Assembly (NCBI RefSeq): GCF_019754295.1 | Contig: NZ_VIRV01000006.1 | Span: 1-64,000 of the forward strand | From: Sellimonas caecigallum | GTDB lineage: Bacteria > Bacillota > Clostridia > Lachnospirales > Lachnospiraceae | Length of the DNA stretch: 64,000 bases | Reading direction: 5' to 3' | Part shown: piece by piece, positions 1-8,190 of the stretch | How positions within the stretch are numbered: position 1 is the first letter of the stretch | How the letters are laid out: each line of letters opens with the position of its first letter | The notes under the pieces: model-generated | Told to the model about the DNA's origin: nothing | The model's input: only the letters and a program-made list of their open reading frames with translations | The model's database searches: none | Translations under genes and position numbers: made by a program

Positions 1-1019
1 GCAATCCTGCGTATGAGTTTTTCTGTATCTTCCCATCCAAGGCATGGGTCTGTTATTGATTTTCCATACACGCGGTTTTCTGTAATTTGTTGATTTCCTT
101 CTACCAGATAGCTTTCGATCATAACTCCTTTGATCAGTTTTTTCAGCTCCGGATTATATTTTCTGCTGTGGAGTACTTCGCTTGTGATCCGGATTTGTTC
201 TTTGTACTGTTTGTTGGAGTTGGAGTGGTTTGCATCTACGATGACTGCCGGATTTTTGAGACCGGATGTCTGGTACATGGCGCTTAACCGATATAGATCT
301 TCGTAGTGGTAGTTTGGTATGCAGGTGCCGTATTTATCGACTCCTCCCCGGAGGATTGCGTGTGCCAGGGGATTTCCTGTCGTTGTCACGTCCAGTGTCC
401 GGTAGATGAACTGGTGTGCTGCCTGTGCCGCTTTTACGGAATTCAGCATGACAGCCAGGTCTCCGCTTGTTGGATTTTTCATTCCTACTGGAATATCCAT
501 GGCGCTTGCTGTCAGGCGGTGCTGCTGATTTTCTACAGAGCGGGCACCGATGGCTTCGTAGGAGAGAATGTCATCCAGATAACTTCTGTTTTCCGGGTAG
601 AGCATTTCATCTGCACATGTCAGTCCGCTTACTTCGATAGCGTGGATGTGTAGCTTTCGGATGGCGATCAGTCCTTCCAGAAGGTTTGGCGCTTTATCTG
701 GTTCCGGCTGGTGGAGCATCCCTTTATATCCTTCTCCTGTTGTTCGTGGTTTGTTTGTATAGATCCTCGGAATCAGAATTAATCTGTCTTTTACTTCCTC
801 GTTGAGGACTGCCAGCTTTTCCACATATTCACATACCGCGTCTTCGTTATCCGCGGAGCATGGACCCACGATCACGAGAAATTTGTCTGAGTATCCGGTA
901 AATACGTTGCGGATCTCTCCATCTCTTTCTTCTTTTCTTTTCTTCATCTCCTCGCTGAGCGGATATTCTTTCTTCAGCTCTTCCGGTTCCGGAAGTTTTG
1001 CCTGTATCATCATTGCCAT
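1..1019 (-). CDS. 3-deoxy-7-phosphoheptulonate (DAHP) synthase, class I AroF/G/H type, 3' end outside window
   Basis: Condenses phosphoenolpyruvate with erythrose 4-phosphate, the first step of the shikimate pathway, in the cytosol. The reverse strand from 1019 reads without a stop to the window edge (339 codons). It shows the family landmarks: VGPCSADN near residue 50, PRIYTNKPRTT near 90, GMLHQPEPDKAPN near 105, GARSVENQQHR, GMKNPTSGD, DANHSNS and, at the cut, KSITDPCLGWEDT. Compared with E. coli AroG (350 residues) only about ten C-terminal residues lie beyond base 1. The ATG at 1019 has AAAGGA about 8 bases upstream. It is the last visible gene after scpA-scpB. The sequence does not show whether it is feedback-inhibited, or by which amino acid. 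Confidence 0.93.
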   Translation of the reverse strand, partial: MAMMIQAKLPEPEELKKEYPLSEEMKKRKEERDGEIRNVFTGYSDKFLVIVGPCSADNEDAVCEYVEKLAVLNEEVKDRLILIPRIYTNKPRTTGEGYKGMLHQPEPDKAPNLLEGLIAIRKLHIHAIEVSGLTCADEMLYPENRSYLDDILSYEAIGARSVENQQHRLTASAMDIPVGMKNPTSGDLAVMLNSVKAAQAAHQFIYRTLDVTTTGNPLAHAILRGGVDKYGTCIPNYHYEDLYRLSAMYQTSGLKNPAVIVDANHSNSNKQYKEQIRITSEVLHSRKYNPELKKLIKGVMIESYLVEGNQQITENRVYGKSITDPCLGWEDTEKLIRRI

Positions 1020-1105
1020 AACTTTATCCTTTCTGTCTTCTTTTCTATGCTGCTGCATTCTTGTTTTTTCGGTTTTCCTTTTTCTGACAATCTTGTTTTG
1101 ATCTT

Positions 1106-1675
1106 CTAGACATGAAGTTTGATCTTTGCCTCGTCTTCCGCCTCTTCCTTAAAATGTTCCAGCTGTTCCGGATCTACGGAGGGGAGATCATCCAGCGACT
1201 GGACGCTGAATCTCCTGAGGAATTCTTCTGTTGTTCCAAAAAGGAGCGGTCTTCCCGGTGCATCCAGTCTTCCAACTTCACAGACGAGATTGTATTCCAC
1301 AAGTTTATTGACCGCATGGTCTGATTTCACTCCCCGAATCTTTTCAATCTCCAGCTTTGTCACAGGTTGTCTGTATGCGATGATGGACAATGTCTCAAGG
1401 AGTACATCCGAAAGAACCTGTTTCTTTGGCTGTTTTGCAATTCGGATGAGATACTCATATGTATCTGTCTTTGTACACATCTGATATGCTCCGTCAAGCT
1501 CAATGATCCGAACTCCTCTGTCCTCTTTTTCGTACTCCTTCTGCATTTCTCCCACCGTCTCCCGCACGGCGGTTTCTTCTGTCTCCAACGCCTTTGCCAG
1601 CCTGGAAATATCTACCGAATCTCCCATAGTAAAGAGGATCGCCTCAATGATCCCCGCCATTTTCTTTTTGTTCAC
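1106..1675 (-). CDS. scpB: Segregation and condensation protein B (ScpB)
   Basis: Kleisin-interacting subunit of the SMC-ScpA-ScpB condensin, which organises and segregates the nucleoid. The 189-residue protein has the usual tandem winged-helix build: an N-terminal IIEAILFTMG helix, then a conserved ETLSIIAYRQPVTK block near residue 95 and a GRPLLFGTTEEFL block near 145. Translation starts at a GTG (1675) with GGAGG six bases upstream, and this start lies inside the end of scpA (32-base overlap), implying translational coupling. An in-frame ATG lies five codons further in, but it lacks equally good spacing. Confidence 0.94.
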   Translation of the reverse strand: MNKKKMAGIIEAILFTMGDSVDISRLAKALETEETAVRETVGEMQKEYEKEDRGVRIIELDGAYQMCTKTDTYEYLIRIAKQPKKQVLSDVLLETLSIIAYRQPVTKLEIEKIRGVKSDHAVNKLVEYNLVCEVGRLDAPGRPLLFGTTEEFLRRFSVQSLDDLPSVDPEQLEHFKEEAEDEAKIKLHV

Positions 1676-2429
1676 TCTTTTCCTCCTCCGCTGTGGATGT
1701 GATCATGATTTCCCCGAACGTCTCCTCCTGCTCGGCACGCACACGTCCGGATTTCATCATCTCCAGCACAGCCAGAAATGTCACTATAACCTGTACTTTG
1801 GATGACTGTCTCATCAGGAGATCTCGAAATGAAAACCGTCTGTGAAGTTTTGTGTAAGCGGAAATGTAGTCCATCTTCTCCGGAAGTGTCACTTCCTCTT
1901 TTTCTATCTTCCCAAATTTGCTCCTTACCGGATCTATCTTTTCTGTCTGCCTGCGGATCACTTCCTGAAAGATCTGATTGAGCTTTGTCAGCGTCAGATC
2001 TCCGATCAGTTCATCCAAATCCACAGGAGGAGTGTACTCTGACACTTCTTTTGGAATATCCGGTTTCTTAAACATACTTCTGTCGCTCAAAAGCTCTCTG
2101 TCTTTTAGTTCAAGCGCCATATATTTATACAGTTTGTACTGGAGAAGCTGCTCTACCAGCTCCTGCCTTGGATCTTCCTCTTCCCCTTCTTCGTTTACTT
2201 CTTTTGGCAGAAGCATTCTGCATTTGATATCAAGAAGGGTTGCTGCCATCAGGAGGAATTCGCTCATGGTATTCAAGTCTTCTCTTTCCATTGCCTTGAT
2301 ATATTCCATATATTGGTTCGTGATCTCCACGATCGGGATATCATAGATATCGATCTTATTTTTGTCTATCAGATGCAAAAGCAGATCCAATGGCCCCTCA
2401 AACACCGGGAGCTTGACCGGTATTCCCAT
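1644..2429 (-). CDS. scpA: Segregation and condensation protein A (ScpA, kleisin)
   Basis: Kleisin subunit that bridges the SMC heads in the bacterial condensin complex. The N-terminus MGIPVKLPVFEGPLDLLLHL is diagnostic, followed by IDIYDIPIVEITNQY and a charged middle; the C-terminal winged helix (VIVTFLAVLEMMKSG) binds SMC. The ATG at 2429 is chosen because AGGAGG lies 9 bases upstream; the frame stays open a further 19 codons upstream, but that part does not resemble ScpA. At 261 residues it is of normal size. Its end overlaps scpB by 32 bases. Confidence 0.94.
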   Translation of the reverse strand: MGIPVKLPVFEGPLDLLLHLIDKNKIDIYDIPIVEITNQYMEYIKAMEREDLNTMSEFLLMAATLLDIKCRMLLPKEVNEEGEEEDPRQELVEQLLQYKLYKYMALELKDRELLSDRSMFKKPDIPKEVSEYTPPVDLDELIGDLTLTKLNQIFQEVIRRQTEKIDPVRSKFGKIEKEEVTLPEKMDYISAYTKLHRRFSFRDLLMRQSSKVQVIVTFLAVLEMMKSGRVRAEQEETFGEIMITSTAEEEKSEQKENGGDH

Positions 2430-2540
2430 TTTCTTGCCTCCTGTCTGTTTCTGGTTTTCTGCTGCATCATGATGTTTCGCACACAATGCCGCTGTTTTTC
2501 ATTATACATGATTTCTGCTCTCCGCACAACGTTGTCATAG

Positions 2541-3458
2541 TTATTCTGGACGCTGATTTTTCTTCTTTCCGGTTATTACTACTACCTCAGCCCGGTTAAA
2601 CAGGCGAACAGTAAAAGAGTGTGTCCCCAGCCCTTTGCTGACAATGATATCGCTTTCCTTTTTCTTGTAATGGCCTCCTGAATATTTGGGAAACAATGTA
2701 AGCTGAGGGGAGATGACACCGCCAAGGAACGGAAGTCGCACAATTCCGCCGTGAAGATGTCCGCATAGGATCAAATCCGCCCCCCACTTTTCGTACTCCT
2801 CTGCGTAGAGAGGCTGATGTACAAGAAAAATACGGTATGGCTCTTCTTTTCCAAGACGATCCCTGGAGCTTTCCATCTTTTTTTGAAGTTCCTCCACATC
2901 TGCCCCTTCAAATTTCTTTTTTCCTTTCCACGGAAGACCTTTTCCGTAGTATCGAACGGGAATCTCTATCCCGGAAATCTCCGACTCCATACCTCCGATG
3001 GTAAGGAGGGCTGTCTCATTTTCCAGCATATGCACTCCGTGGGAAACCAGATGTGCACGGTAGTTCGCATAGGTATCCCCGTATCGTTCCATTCCTTCTT
3101 TCATTTGCTGTTCGTGATTCCCGTTTGCACAGTACACTGGGCAGATCTTCGTCATCGCTTCCATAAACCGCACTGCAGGAAAAATTTCTGCCTCTTTACC
3201 CCGAATCAGCATATCGCCGCCGACGAGGATCAGATCAGGCCTTTCTTTTCGAATCGCGTCTATAAGTTTCTGATTCTTTTCCCCGTATTCCTGGTTGTGC
3301 AGGTCACTCAGGAAAACGATTTTCCAGTCTTTCATCATTTCAGGAAATTTATCCGAACGTACCTCATATCTTGTGACACGAAATGTATGTGTCTCATACA
3401 GAATCCGAAGAAAAACAATACATACGAAAATCCCTGCCGCGGCCAAATAAACCGTCAT
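2541..3458 (-). CDS. Membrane-anchored calcineurin-like metallophosphoesterase (YkuE/YaeI type)
   Basis: Predicted two-metal phosphoesterase of 305 residues. One hydrophobic N-terminal segment (about residues 3-20) would anchor it. The metal-binding set is complete: DLH (D52, H54), GGD (D82), GNHE (N114, H115), a lone H214 and GHLHGG (H234, H236). Family members of this layout include YkuE and the UDP-2,3-diacylglucosamine hydrolase-like YaeI; the substrate cannot be read from sequence. The ATG has AAGGAG 8 bases upstream and overlaps the HAD phosphatase stop codon by four bases (ATGA), so the two are probably translated together. Confidence 0.88.
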   Translation of the reverse strand: MTVYLAAAGIFVCIVFLRILYETHTFRVTRYEVRSDKFPEMMKDWKIVFLSDLHNQEYGEKNQKLIDAIRKERPDLILVGGDMLIRGKEAEIFPAVRFMEAMTKICPVYCANGNHEQQMKEGMERYGDTYANYRAHLVSHGVHMLENETALLTIGGMESEISGIEIPVRYYGKGLPWKGKKKFEGADVEELQKKMESSRDRLGKEEPYRIFLVHQPLYAEEYEKWGADLILCGHLHGGIVRLPFLGGVISPQLTLFPKYSGGHYKKKESDIIVSKGLGTHSFTVRLFNRAEVVVITGKKKNQRPE

Positions 3459-4270
3459 CTTCCGGCTCCTTCCCCACGCGCCTTTCGGACTGCATCATAC
3501 AGCTGGCGGATCGTATCAAATGCATAGTCCGGTTTCCAGATGCTTGTCCGCACTTCCTCCGGATCTGCCTCGCCCGTATAAACGACGGCAGTCTCAATGC
3601 CAGCCTCGATACCGCAGGCAATATCCGTATACAGGCGATCCCCTACCACAAGATATTCTTCCGGGCTTCCTTTGCACTGCTGCATACACAAATCTGCGAT
3701 CAGGCGATTCGGCTTCCCGATGAAATACGGTTTCCTTCCCGCAGTCACTTCCAACATTCTGCAGATTGCTCCGCAGTCTGGTATGAATCCGAAAGAGGCC
3801 GGGCATCTGAGATCGGGATTCGTCCCAAGGAAATCTACCTCTTTTTGAAATAAAAGCCTGCATGCGTCTGTCATTTTATCATAGTTTAATGTGCTGTCAA
3901 ATCCGACCAGGACGCAGTCCACATGATCCTCCGCCTTTTCTGTTACTAGAATACCTGCCTCTTTTAATTCTTTAATAAAGGAAGGTGTACCAAGTACAAA
4001 AATCTTTTTTCCCTCATAATATTTCTTCAGATAAAGACAGGCGGCGTAGGATGCCGTCATAAACTGGCTTTCCTCCGTCCGGATCCCCCAGTTTTTAAAC
4101 TTCTCCACATAGTCTTTTCTGCTTTTTGTGGAGTTATTTGTAATATAAAAACATCTTCCGCCCGTCTCTTCTATCCATTCCAAAAATTCTTTTGTGCCGT
4201 CATATAATGTCGTGTCCACGGCCAACGTGCCGTCAATATCAAACAAAAAATATTTTTTTTCTCCTAGCAT
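3455..4270 (-). CDS. HAD-superfamily subfamily IIA phosphatase (NagD/AraL-like)
   Basis: Phosphatase of 271 residues. HAD motif I is FDIDGT (nucleophile D11, general acid D13); motif II is YITNNSTKSR, typical of subfamily IIA with its C2 cap; motif III/IV is GKPNRLI followed by VGDRLYTDIACG. Relatives hydrolyse small phosphates such as glycerol phosphate, sugar phosphates and p-nitrophenyl phosphate; the true substrate is unknown. Start chosen at 4270 (MLGEKKYF) because GGGAG lies about 9 bases upstream. An ATG eight codons earlier has no ribosome site and sits on a TATAAT-like stretch that may belong to the promoter. Confidence 0.88.
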   Translation of the reverse strand: MLGEKKYFLFDIDGTLAVDTTLYDGTKEFLEWIEETGGRCFYITNNSTKSRKDYVEKFKNWGIRTEESQFMTASYAACLYLKKYYEGKKIFVLGTPSFIKELKEAGILVTEKAEDHVDCVLVGFDSTLNYDKMTDACRLLFQKEVDFLGTNPDLRCPASFGFIPDCGAICRMLEVTAGRKPYFIGKPNRLIADLCMQQCKGSPEEYLVVGDRLYTDIACGIEAGIETAVVYTGEADPEEVRTSIWKPDYAFDTIRQLYDAVRKARGEGAGR

Positions 4271-4315
4271 TCTTTTGGCTCCCTTCCACGACATTATATA
4301 ATTTTTCTTAAGATT

Positions 4316-5476
4316 TTACAACGAAAAGCTGCCTAAAACCTCTTCTATGGCTCCTTTGAGTGTCAATGCGGGCACCGTTTCTTTTGCCACGACGGGCACC
4401 TCTCCGATCGTTTTCTCTCCAATCTTGTACACGACTGTCCCTATCTTCTCCCCTTTTTTGACCGGCGCAGTTTTCTTTTTGTCCATGTTGATTTCCTTTT
4501 TTACCTGGGAAAGGTCGTTTCCTTCGGTGTCCACATAGGAGAATCCTTCTTTCTGGATACCGACAGCCTCTTTCTTTTCTCCCTTCTCTACCGGAATCTT
4601 TTCCTGGAGCTTCGAGTAATCTGCATCCTCGTACTTTTGGCATTTGGAGAACCCATAATTCAAAAGTTTCTGAGCGTCTGCCATCCGAGTCTTGGAGTCC
4701 GGAGCTGCCATGATGACGGCAATCAAGTCGATATCATCTTTTCTTGCTGTGGCGCTCAGACAAAATTTGGCTTTCCCTGTAGATCCAGTCTTAAGTCCAG
4801 TGGCATAAGTGTACTGCCTGATCAGCTTGTTTGTGTTGGAAAGCCCAAATTCTTCCTCTCCTTTTTTCGTTTTATGTACGATCGTATCCATCCAGATTTT
4901 CGTGTAGTTGTAAATATCCGGATACTTCGTGATCAGTTCCCTCGACATCAGCGCGATATCCCGGGCTGTCGTGACATGGCCGTCTGTATCCAGACCGTTA
5001 CAGTTTTTGAAAGATGTATTTTTCATCCCAAGTCCTTTTGCTCGTTCATTCATGTCATTTACAAACGCCTCCTCTGATCCTGCGATCCGTTCTGCCATGG
5101 CCACACAGGCATCGTTGGCGCTGGATACGACAATACATTTCAGGAGTGTGTCGACAGTCTGTTCTTCTCCTACTTCCAGAAATACCTGGGATCCTCCCAT
5201 AGATGCGGCATACTCTGAGGTCGCTACCACGTCCTCCTTTTTTATCGTCCCTGCCTCCAGTGCATCGTAGATCAGCAAAAGTGTCATCACTTTTGTGACG
5301 CTTGCCGGCGGGCGTTTACTGTCCGCATCTTTTTCATAAATAACTTTCCCTGTGGACGCTTCCATGAGAATCGCCGACGGCGCTTCGATGGCCGGCCCTT
5401 CTTCTGCCTTTACCGGCACTACCCTGCATGAGAACAGCAAAGCGGCTGCCAGCACGGCTGCGATCAGTTTTTTCAC
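4316..5476 (-). CDS. D-alanyl-D-alanine carboxypeptidase (DacF/PBP5 family, peptidase S11)
   Basis: Removes the terminal D-alanine from peptidoglycan stem peptides outside the membrane. With the GTG start at 5476 (AGGGG 7 bases upstream) the protein has 386 residues and begins with a signal peptide (KK, hydrophobic run, VKA|EE). The active-site triads are all present: SVTK (S59, K62), SAN (S119-N121) and KTGST near 235. The C-terminal domain and an amphipathic tail fit low-molecular-weight penicillin-binding proteins. An upstream in-frame ATG at 5521 gives a poorer signal peptide. It could be the sporulation paralogue DacF or the vegetative DacA; the context does not decide. Confidence 0.9.
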   Translation of the reverse strand: MKKLIAAVLAAALLFSCRVVPVKAEEGPAIEAPSAILMEASTGKVIYEKDADSKRPPASVTKVMTLLLIYDALEAGTIKKEDVVATSEYAASMGGSQVFLEVGEEQTVDTLLKCIVVSSANDACVAMAERIAGSEEAFVNDMNERAKGLGMKNTSFKNCNGLDTDGHVTTARDIALMSRELITKYPDIYNYTKIWMDTIVHKTKKGEEEFGLSNTNKLIRQYTYATGLKTGSTGKAKFCLSATARKDDIDLIAVIMAAPDSKTRMADAQKLLNYGFSKCQKYEDADYSKLQEKIPVEKGEKKEAVGIQKEGFSYVDTEGNDLSQVKKEINMDKKKTAPVKKGEKIGTVVYKIGEKTIGEVPVVAKETVPALTLKGAIEEVLGSFSL

Positions 5477-5588
5477 GTAGTTTCCCCTGTCTATTTCCTT
5501 TATTATCATTTTACAGGACACTTGGGAAAATATTCCTTTTTCCAGGCAAAAGAAGATTACCCAGATGAGACGACACGAGCATACACTT

Positions 5589-6488
5589 TTATCCGAGGAG
5601 AGGAAAGCGAATCTCTATGGCAAACCAGCCATCATCAAGAAAAGCCTTGATCTGTCCGTTCATCCGAGTTGTAAATTCTTTGGCAATGGAAAGGCCAAGC
5701 CCGGCAGAACTTTTGCTTCTGGCTTGATCTGCTTTATAAAACCGTTCGAACACGCGGTCAGGATTGATATCTCCTGGTCTTTCCGTCTTGTTTCGAAACA
5801 GGCAGACTGCTTCCTGGCCGTCCCTGCGAAGTGCAATGCAGATCTGGCTTTGCCCGTGATCCAGCCCGTTTTTGATAATATTGCGGACGACCCGTTTAAG
5901 CCCCTGCTCATTTCCCAGCATCTTCATGGATGTTTCCTCTATCTGGATATCCGGCTCTATGCCTCTCTTTTCCCATTCATCGTAATAGGAAAAAATCGTC
6001 TCTTTGAGAATACGCTCAAAATAAAGTTCTTTGAGTTCAAGATTGTACGTCTCATTTTTCAGTCTTGTGTAAGTAAAGAGCTCCTCCAACATCTCTTTTA
6101 AACTGTCGATCCTCTCTTCGATAACAGAAAGATAACGTTGCCTGTCCTCCAGTTTCTCACTGTCTCTCAAAAGCTCAAAATATCCATTTAGGGAAGTAAG
6201 GGGAGTGCGGATATCATGGGACAGATTTGTGTAGATATCGGAAATCTCCTGCTCTTTTTTCAGATATTTTCTGCGTTCCTTCCTTTGGCGTTCGATCATC
6301 TCATTGAGGCAGTCGGCAAGTTCACGGATATCTCCTCCGTTTATCTGCTTTGTGATCATAAGATTGCTCTCATGTTCTTTCAAAAACGAAAGTTGGCGGC
6401 AGATATCTCTGATCTGCCGCTTGTAAATAATCAATATACATACTAAGATGATGACTGCTGCCGTAAGCAGCACAATAATTGCTCCCAT
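5589..6488 (-). CDS. Sensor histidine kinase, orphaned next to a decayed response regulator
   Basis: Membrane histidine kinase of 299 residues. It has one N-terminal transmembrane helix (about residues 4-22) with almost no external part. A HAMP-like linker and DHp helix with SHDIRTPL (H91 as phospho-acceptor) follow, then the ATPase domain: N-box NIIKNGLDHG, F-box VFERFYKAD, G2 box GLGLSIAKEF. All catalytic boxes look intact. This single-helix form is common beside ABC-2 exporters that respond to antimicrobial peptides. The ATG overlaps by one base the TAA of an ABC permease remnant (TAATG), so the kinase was once translated straight after a permease gene that is now nearly gone. Its partner regulator upstream is broken. 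Confidence 0.87.
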   Translation of the reverse strand: MGAIIVLLTAAVIILVCILIIYKRQIRDICRQLSFLKEHESNLMITKQINGGDIRELADCLNEMIERQRKERRKYLKKEQEISDIYTNLSHDIRTPLTSLNGYFELLRDSEKLEDRQRYLSVIEERIDSLKEMLEELFTYTRLKNETYNLELKELYFERILKETIFSYYDEWEKRGIEPDIQIEETSMKMLGNEQGLKRVVRNIIKNGLDHGQSQICIALRRDGQEAVCLFRNKTERPGDINPDRVFERFYKADQARSKSSAGLGLSIAKEFTTRMNGQIKAFLDDGWFAIEIRFPLLG

Positions 6489-6616
6489 TATCGTATATCC
6501 CTCTTTTGAAATACAAACATACTAAGTATGACAAAAACAATACCGTAAATGGCTGCTGACCATATGCCGCGCAAAGCCTCCTGCCCTGTCAGATGAATTC
6601 CGATACTTCCGATCTG
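6488..6616 (-). pseudogene. C-terminal remnant (42 codons) of an ABC-2 type transporter permease
   Basis: Read in the frame that ends at the TAA touching the kinase start, this piece encodes one hydrophobic helix (IWSAAIYGIVFVILSMFVF) followed by QKRDIR and stop. A last membrane helix ending in a short F-x-K-x-D-I tail is typical of ABC-2 permeases of the bacitracin/lantibiotic resistance kind. No start codon or upstream domains remain: the bases just upstream encode the winged-helix end of a response regulator in another frame. The natural reading is that a deletion joined the regulator to the tail of the permease. Assignment rests on one helix plus context, so it is moderately sure. Confidence 0.6.
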
Positions 6617-7150
6617 TCCGGAGCTTTTTTCGTATATTGCTTATGTGGACATCGATCGCCTTCGTCTCTCCCATAAAAGGTTCCTGCCAGGCCGCCTCGA
6701 AGATTTCTTCTTTGCCAAATAACTTTCTTGGGCCATGTAAGAAAAAGCTCCAGAATCTGAAATTCCTGCCTTGTGATCCCGGTAAGGATGGTCCCATTTA
6801 CGGATATCTGATGTTCCTCTTTGTCAAGTCTTAGGCCTTTGTGTTCCAGCACTGTTTTCTGCCCGACATTCCCGCTTTTTCTGAGCTGCACCTGGATCCT
6901 TGCAAGCACTTCCCGGATCTCAAAAGGCTTTAAAATATAGTCATCCGCGCCAGCAAGGAGCATATCGACCTTGCTGTCCAGCTCTTCTTTTGCCGTCAGG
7001 ACGATGACCGGGACCTGTCCTTTTTGCCGGATCTCAAGAAGCACTTTTTCTCCCGGCATCCCTGGAAGCATGAGATCCAAAAGCACGAGATCAAACCCTC
7101 CTTTTTCCAGTACCAGATTCATCGTCTTCTATGATCAATATCGCTGCCAT
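6617..7150 (-). pseudogene. OmpR-family response regulator, broken by deletion and frameshifts
   Basis: The ATG at 7150 (GGAGG upstream) opens MAAILIIEDDE, a receiver start, but the frame ends 19 codons in. A second frame then gives GGFDLVLLDLMLPG, VPVIVLTA, GADDYILKPFEIREV and the linker to TRQEFQILELFLTWPKK. A third frame completes the winged helix (GKEEIFEAAW, DVHISNIRKKL). Lesions: (1) about 30 residues between EDDE and LVLEKGG are missing, with GATGAA at the joint; (2) one extra base near 6740; (3) loss of the last turn of the DNA-binding domain where the permease tail begins near 6617. No functional regulator can be made. Sequencing error could explain lesion 2 but not the missing segments. 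Confidence 0.82.
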
Positions 7151-7722
7151 GCCGTCTCCTCCTCTTTCTCTTCTTCTGCTTTTCGCTTCTCCTGCTTCTT
7201 TGCGCGGTAAAGGGATGTGGAAAAGTCCAGACCATAAAGAATCAGAAACAGACTTCCGATGATTTTCCCCATGGACGTCGGAATGCTGCTTACGAGGAAT
7301 ATGACAAAATTCTGCAGGAACAAGAAAAGGAACACAGTATAGAATCCCCAGGCTATCGAGCTTTCCAGGCATATGATACCACGGTAATTGAACGGTTTTT
7401 CGTTGTAGTCCCACCAGACTTCGCCGAAGATACGGATCATCACGATGGCTGTAAAATACTCAAGCGTGGTAGCCACGATGGATCCCACAAAAAACAGGAG
7501 TACCGGGCAGTCTGCAAAAGGCCGCAGCATGAAAAAGACAGATAGAGCCCCCAACCCGTAGATTGGGCAGCACGGTCCTTTCGCAAATCCCCGGTTTGTC
7601 AGTTTCCGGTTGCAGATCGACATATAAATGGACTCCACGATCCATCCCATAATGCTGTACACCATAAACCACAGGACGATCTCATAAGAACTTTCTCCAA
7701 AGATCACTCCTTTATACCACAT
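7135..7722 (-). CDS. CmpB-family integral membrane protein (putative ABC transporter permease, PF06541-like)
   Basis: Membrane protein of 195 residues with about five hydrophobic segments. It has the family's early conserved stretch (YSIMGWIVESIYMSICNRKLTNRG), then GPCCPIYGLG near residue 60 and WWDYNEKPFNYRGIICLESSIAWG near 120. Such proteins are common in Clostridia and are named putative ABC transporter permeases, but no biochemical role is established as far as I know. Start at 7722 is backed by GGGAGGA 8 bases upstream. The highly charged C-terminal tail (KKQEKRKAEEEKEEE) overlaps the start of the broken response regulator by 16 bases, so both were once one transcription unit. Confidence 0.75.
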   Translation of the reverse strand: MWYKGVIFGESSYEIVLWFMVYSIMGWIVESIYMSICNRKLTNRGFAKGPCCPIYGLGALSVFFMLRPFADCPVLLFFVGSIVATTLEYFTAIVMIRIFGEVWWDYNEKPFNYRGIICLESSIAWGFYTVFLFLFLQNFVIFLVSSIPTSMGKIIGSLFLILYGLDFSTSLYRAKKQEKRKAEEEKEEETAWQRY

Positions 7723-7748
7723 AACTTTTCCTCCCTTTATTATGAAAA

Positions 7749-7773
7749 TGTGTCCCCTTTTGGCGGGAACACA
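7749..7773. repeat. Imperfect inverted repeat GTGTCCCC / GGGAACAC
   Basis: Nine-base arms (TGTGTCCCC and GGGAACACA) with one mismatch flank a 7-base loop in the leader of the CmpB-family gene. The arms share the GGAACAC and GTCCCC words with the much longer palindrome at 19915-19954. It may be a decayed copy of the same element or chance. Confidence 0.3.
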
Positions 7774-7800
7774 AAAAGTATTTTTCAATTCATATTTTAC

Positions 7801-7830
7801 AAACAAAAATAGGGTGTTGTACAACACCCT
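7801..7830 (-). terminator. Intrinsic terminator after rpsU
   Basis: A perfect 20-base palindrome (AGGGTGTTGT/ACAACACCCT, 7811-7830) begins 17 bases after the rpsU stop and is followed on the minus strand by ATTTTTGTTTG. With four loop bases this gives an 8-bp stem and a U-rich tail. Confidence 0.75.
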
Positions 7831-7846
7831 ATTTATCTGCACATAA

Positions 7847-8023
7847 TTAGTTATATTTACGTTTTCTAGCAGCCTCAGATTTTTTCTTACGTCTAACGCT
7901 TGGTTTTTCGTAATGTTCTCTTTTACGAATCTCCTGCTGGATTCCAGCTTTTGCGCAGTTGCGTTTGAATCTGCGTAAAGCGCTGTCTAGTGTTTCGTTT
8001 TCTTTTACGATTACATTTGACAT
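7847..8023 (-). CDS. rpsU: Small ribosomal subunit protein bS21
   Basis: A 58-residue basic protein: it opens [20 protein letters not shown] and continues through [19 protein letters not shown] to a lysine/arginine tail ending RKRKYN. This is the complete bS21 sequence pattern. bS21 sits on the 30S platform near the anti-Shine-Dalgarno sequence and aids initiation. It is monocistronic here: a strong promoter lies 78 bases upstream and a terminator directly follows. AGGTG about 10 bases before the ATG serves as ribosome site. Confidence 0.95.
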   Translation of the reverse strand: MSNVIVKENETLDSALRRFKRNCAKAGIQQEIRKREHYEKPSVRRKKKSEAARKRKYN

Positions 8024-8100
8024 TGTCTCACACCTAACCTCCCCTCCAGTCCTGTATTGTGCATCATACGACTGTTCGGGTATTTTATTGCACTACAAGT

Positions 8101-8128
8101 ATTATAGCACACTTTGCTTAAACGTCAA
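8101..8128 (-). promoter_or_regulatory. Sigma-A promoter of rpsU
   Basis: Minus strand: TTGACG (8128-8123), 16-base spacer, TATAAT (8106-8101). It lies about 78 bases before the rpsU ATG. Near-consensus hexamers fit a highly expressed ribosomal gene. Confidence 0.8.
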
Positions 8129-8190
8129 GAAGTTTTTTGCGTTTTCTTTCACAAGTATCGATGAAAAGCAGGCAAAGCCTCTTGATCTGA

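Noticed and set aside
5477-5588. Sigma-E-like pair GAATATT / TGTAAAAT upstream of the carboxypeptidase gene
   Set aside because: The -10 part matches only five of eight consensus positions; too weak to claim sporulation control.
8160-8185. GAGGC-TTT-GCCTGC-TTTT after alaS as terminator
   Set aside because: Stem of only four base pairs; not enough to support.
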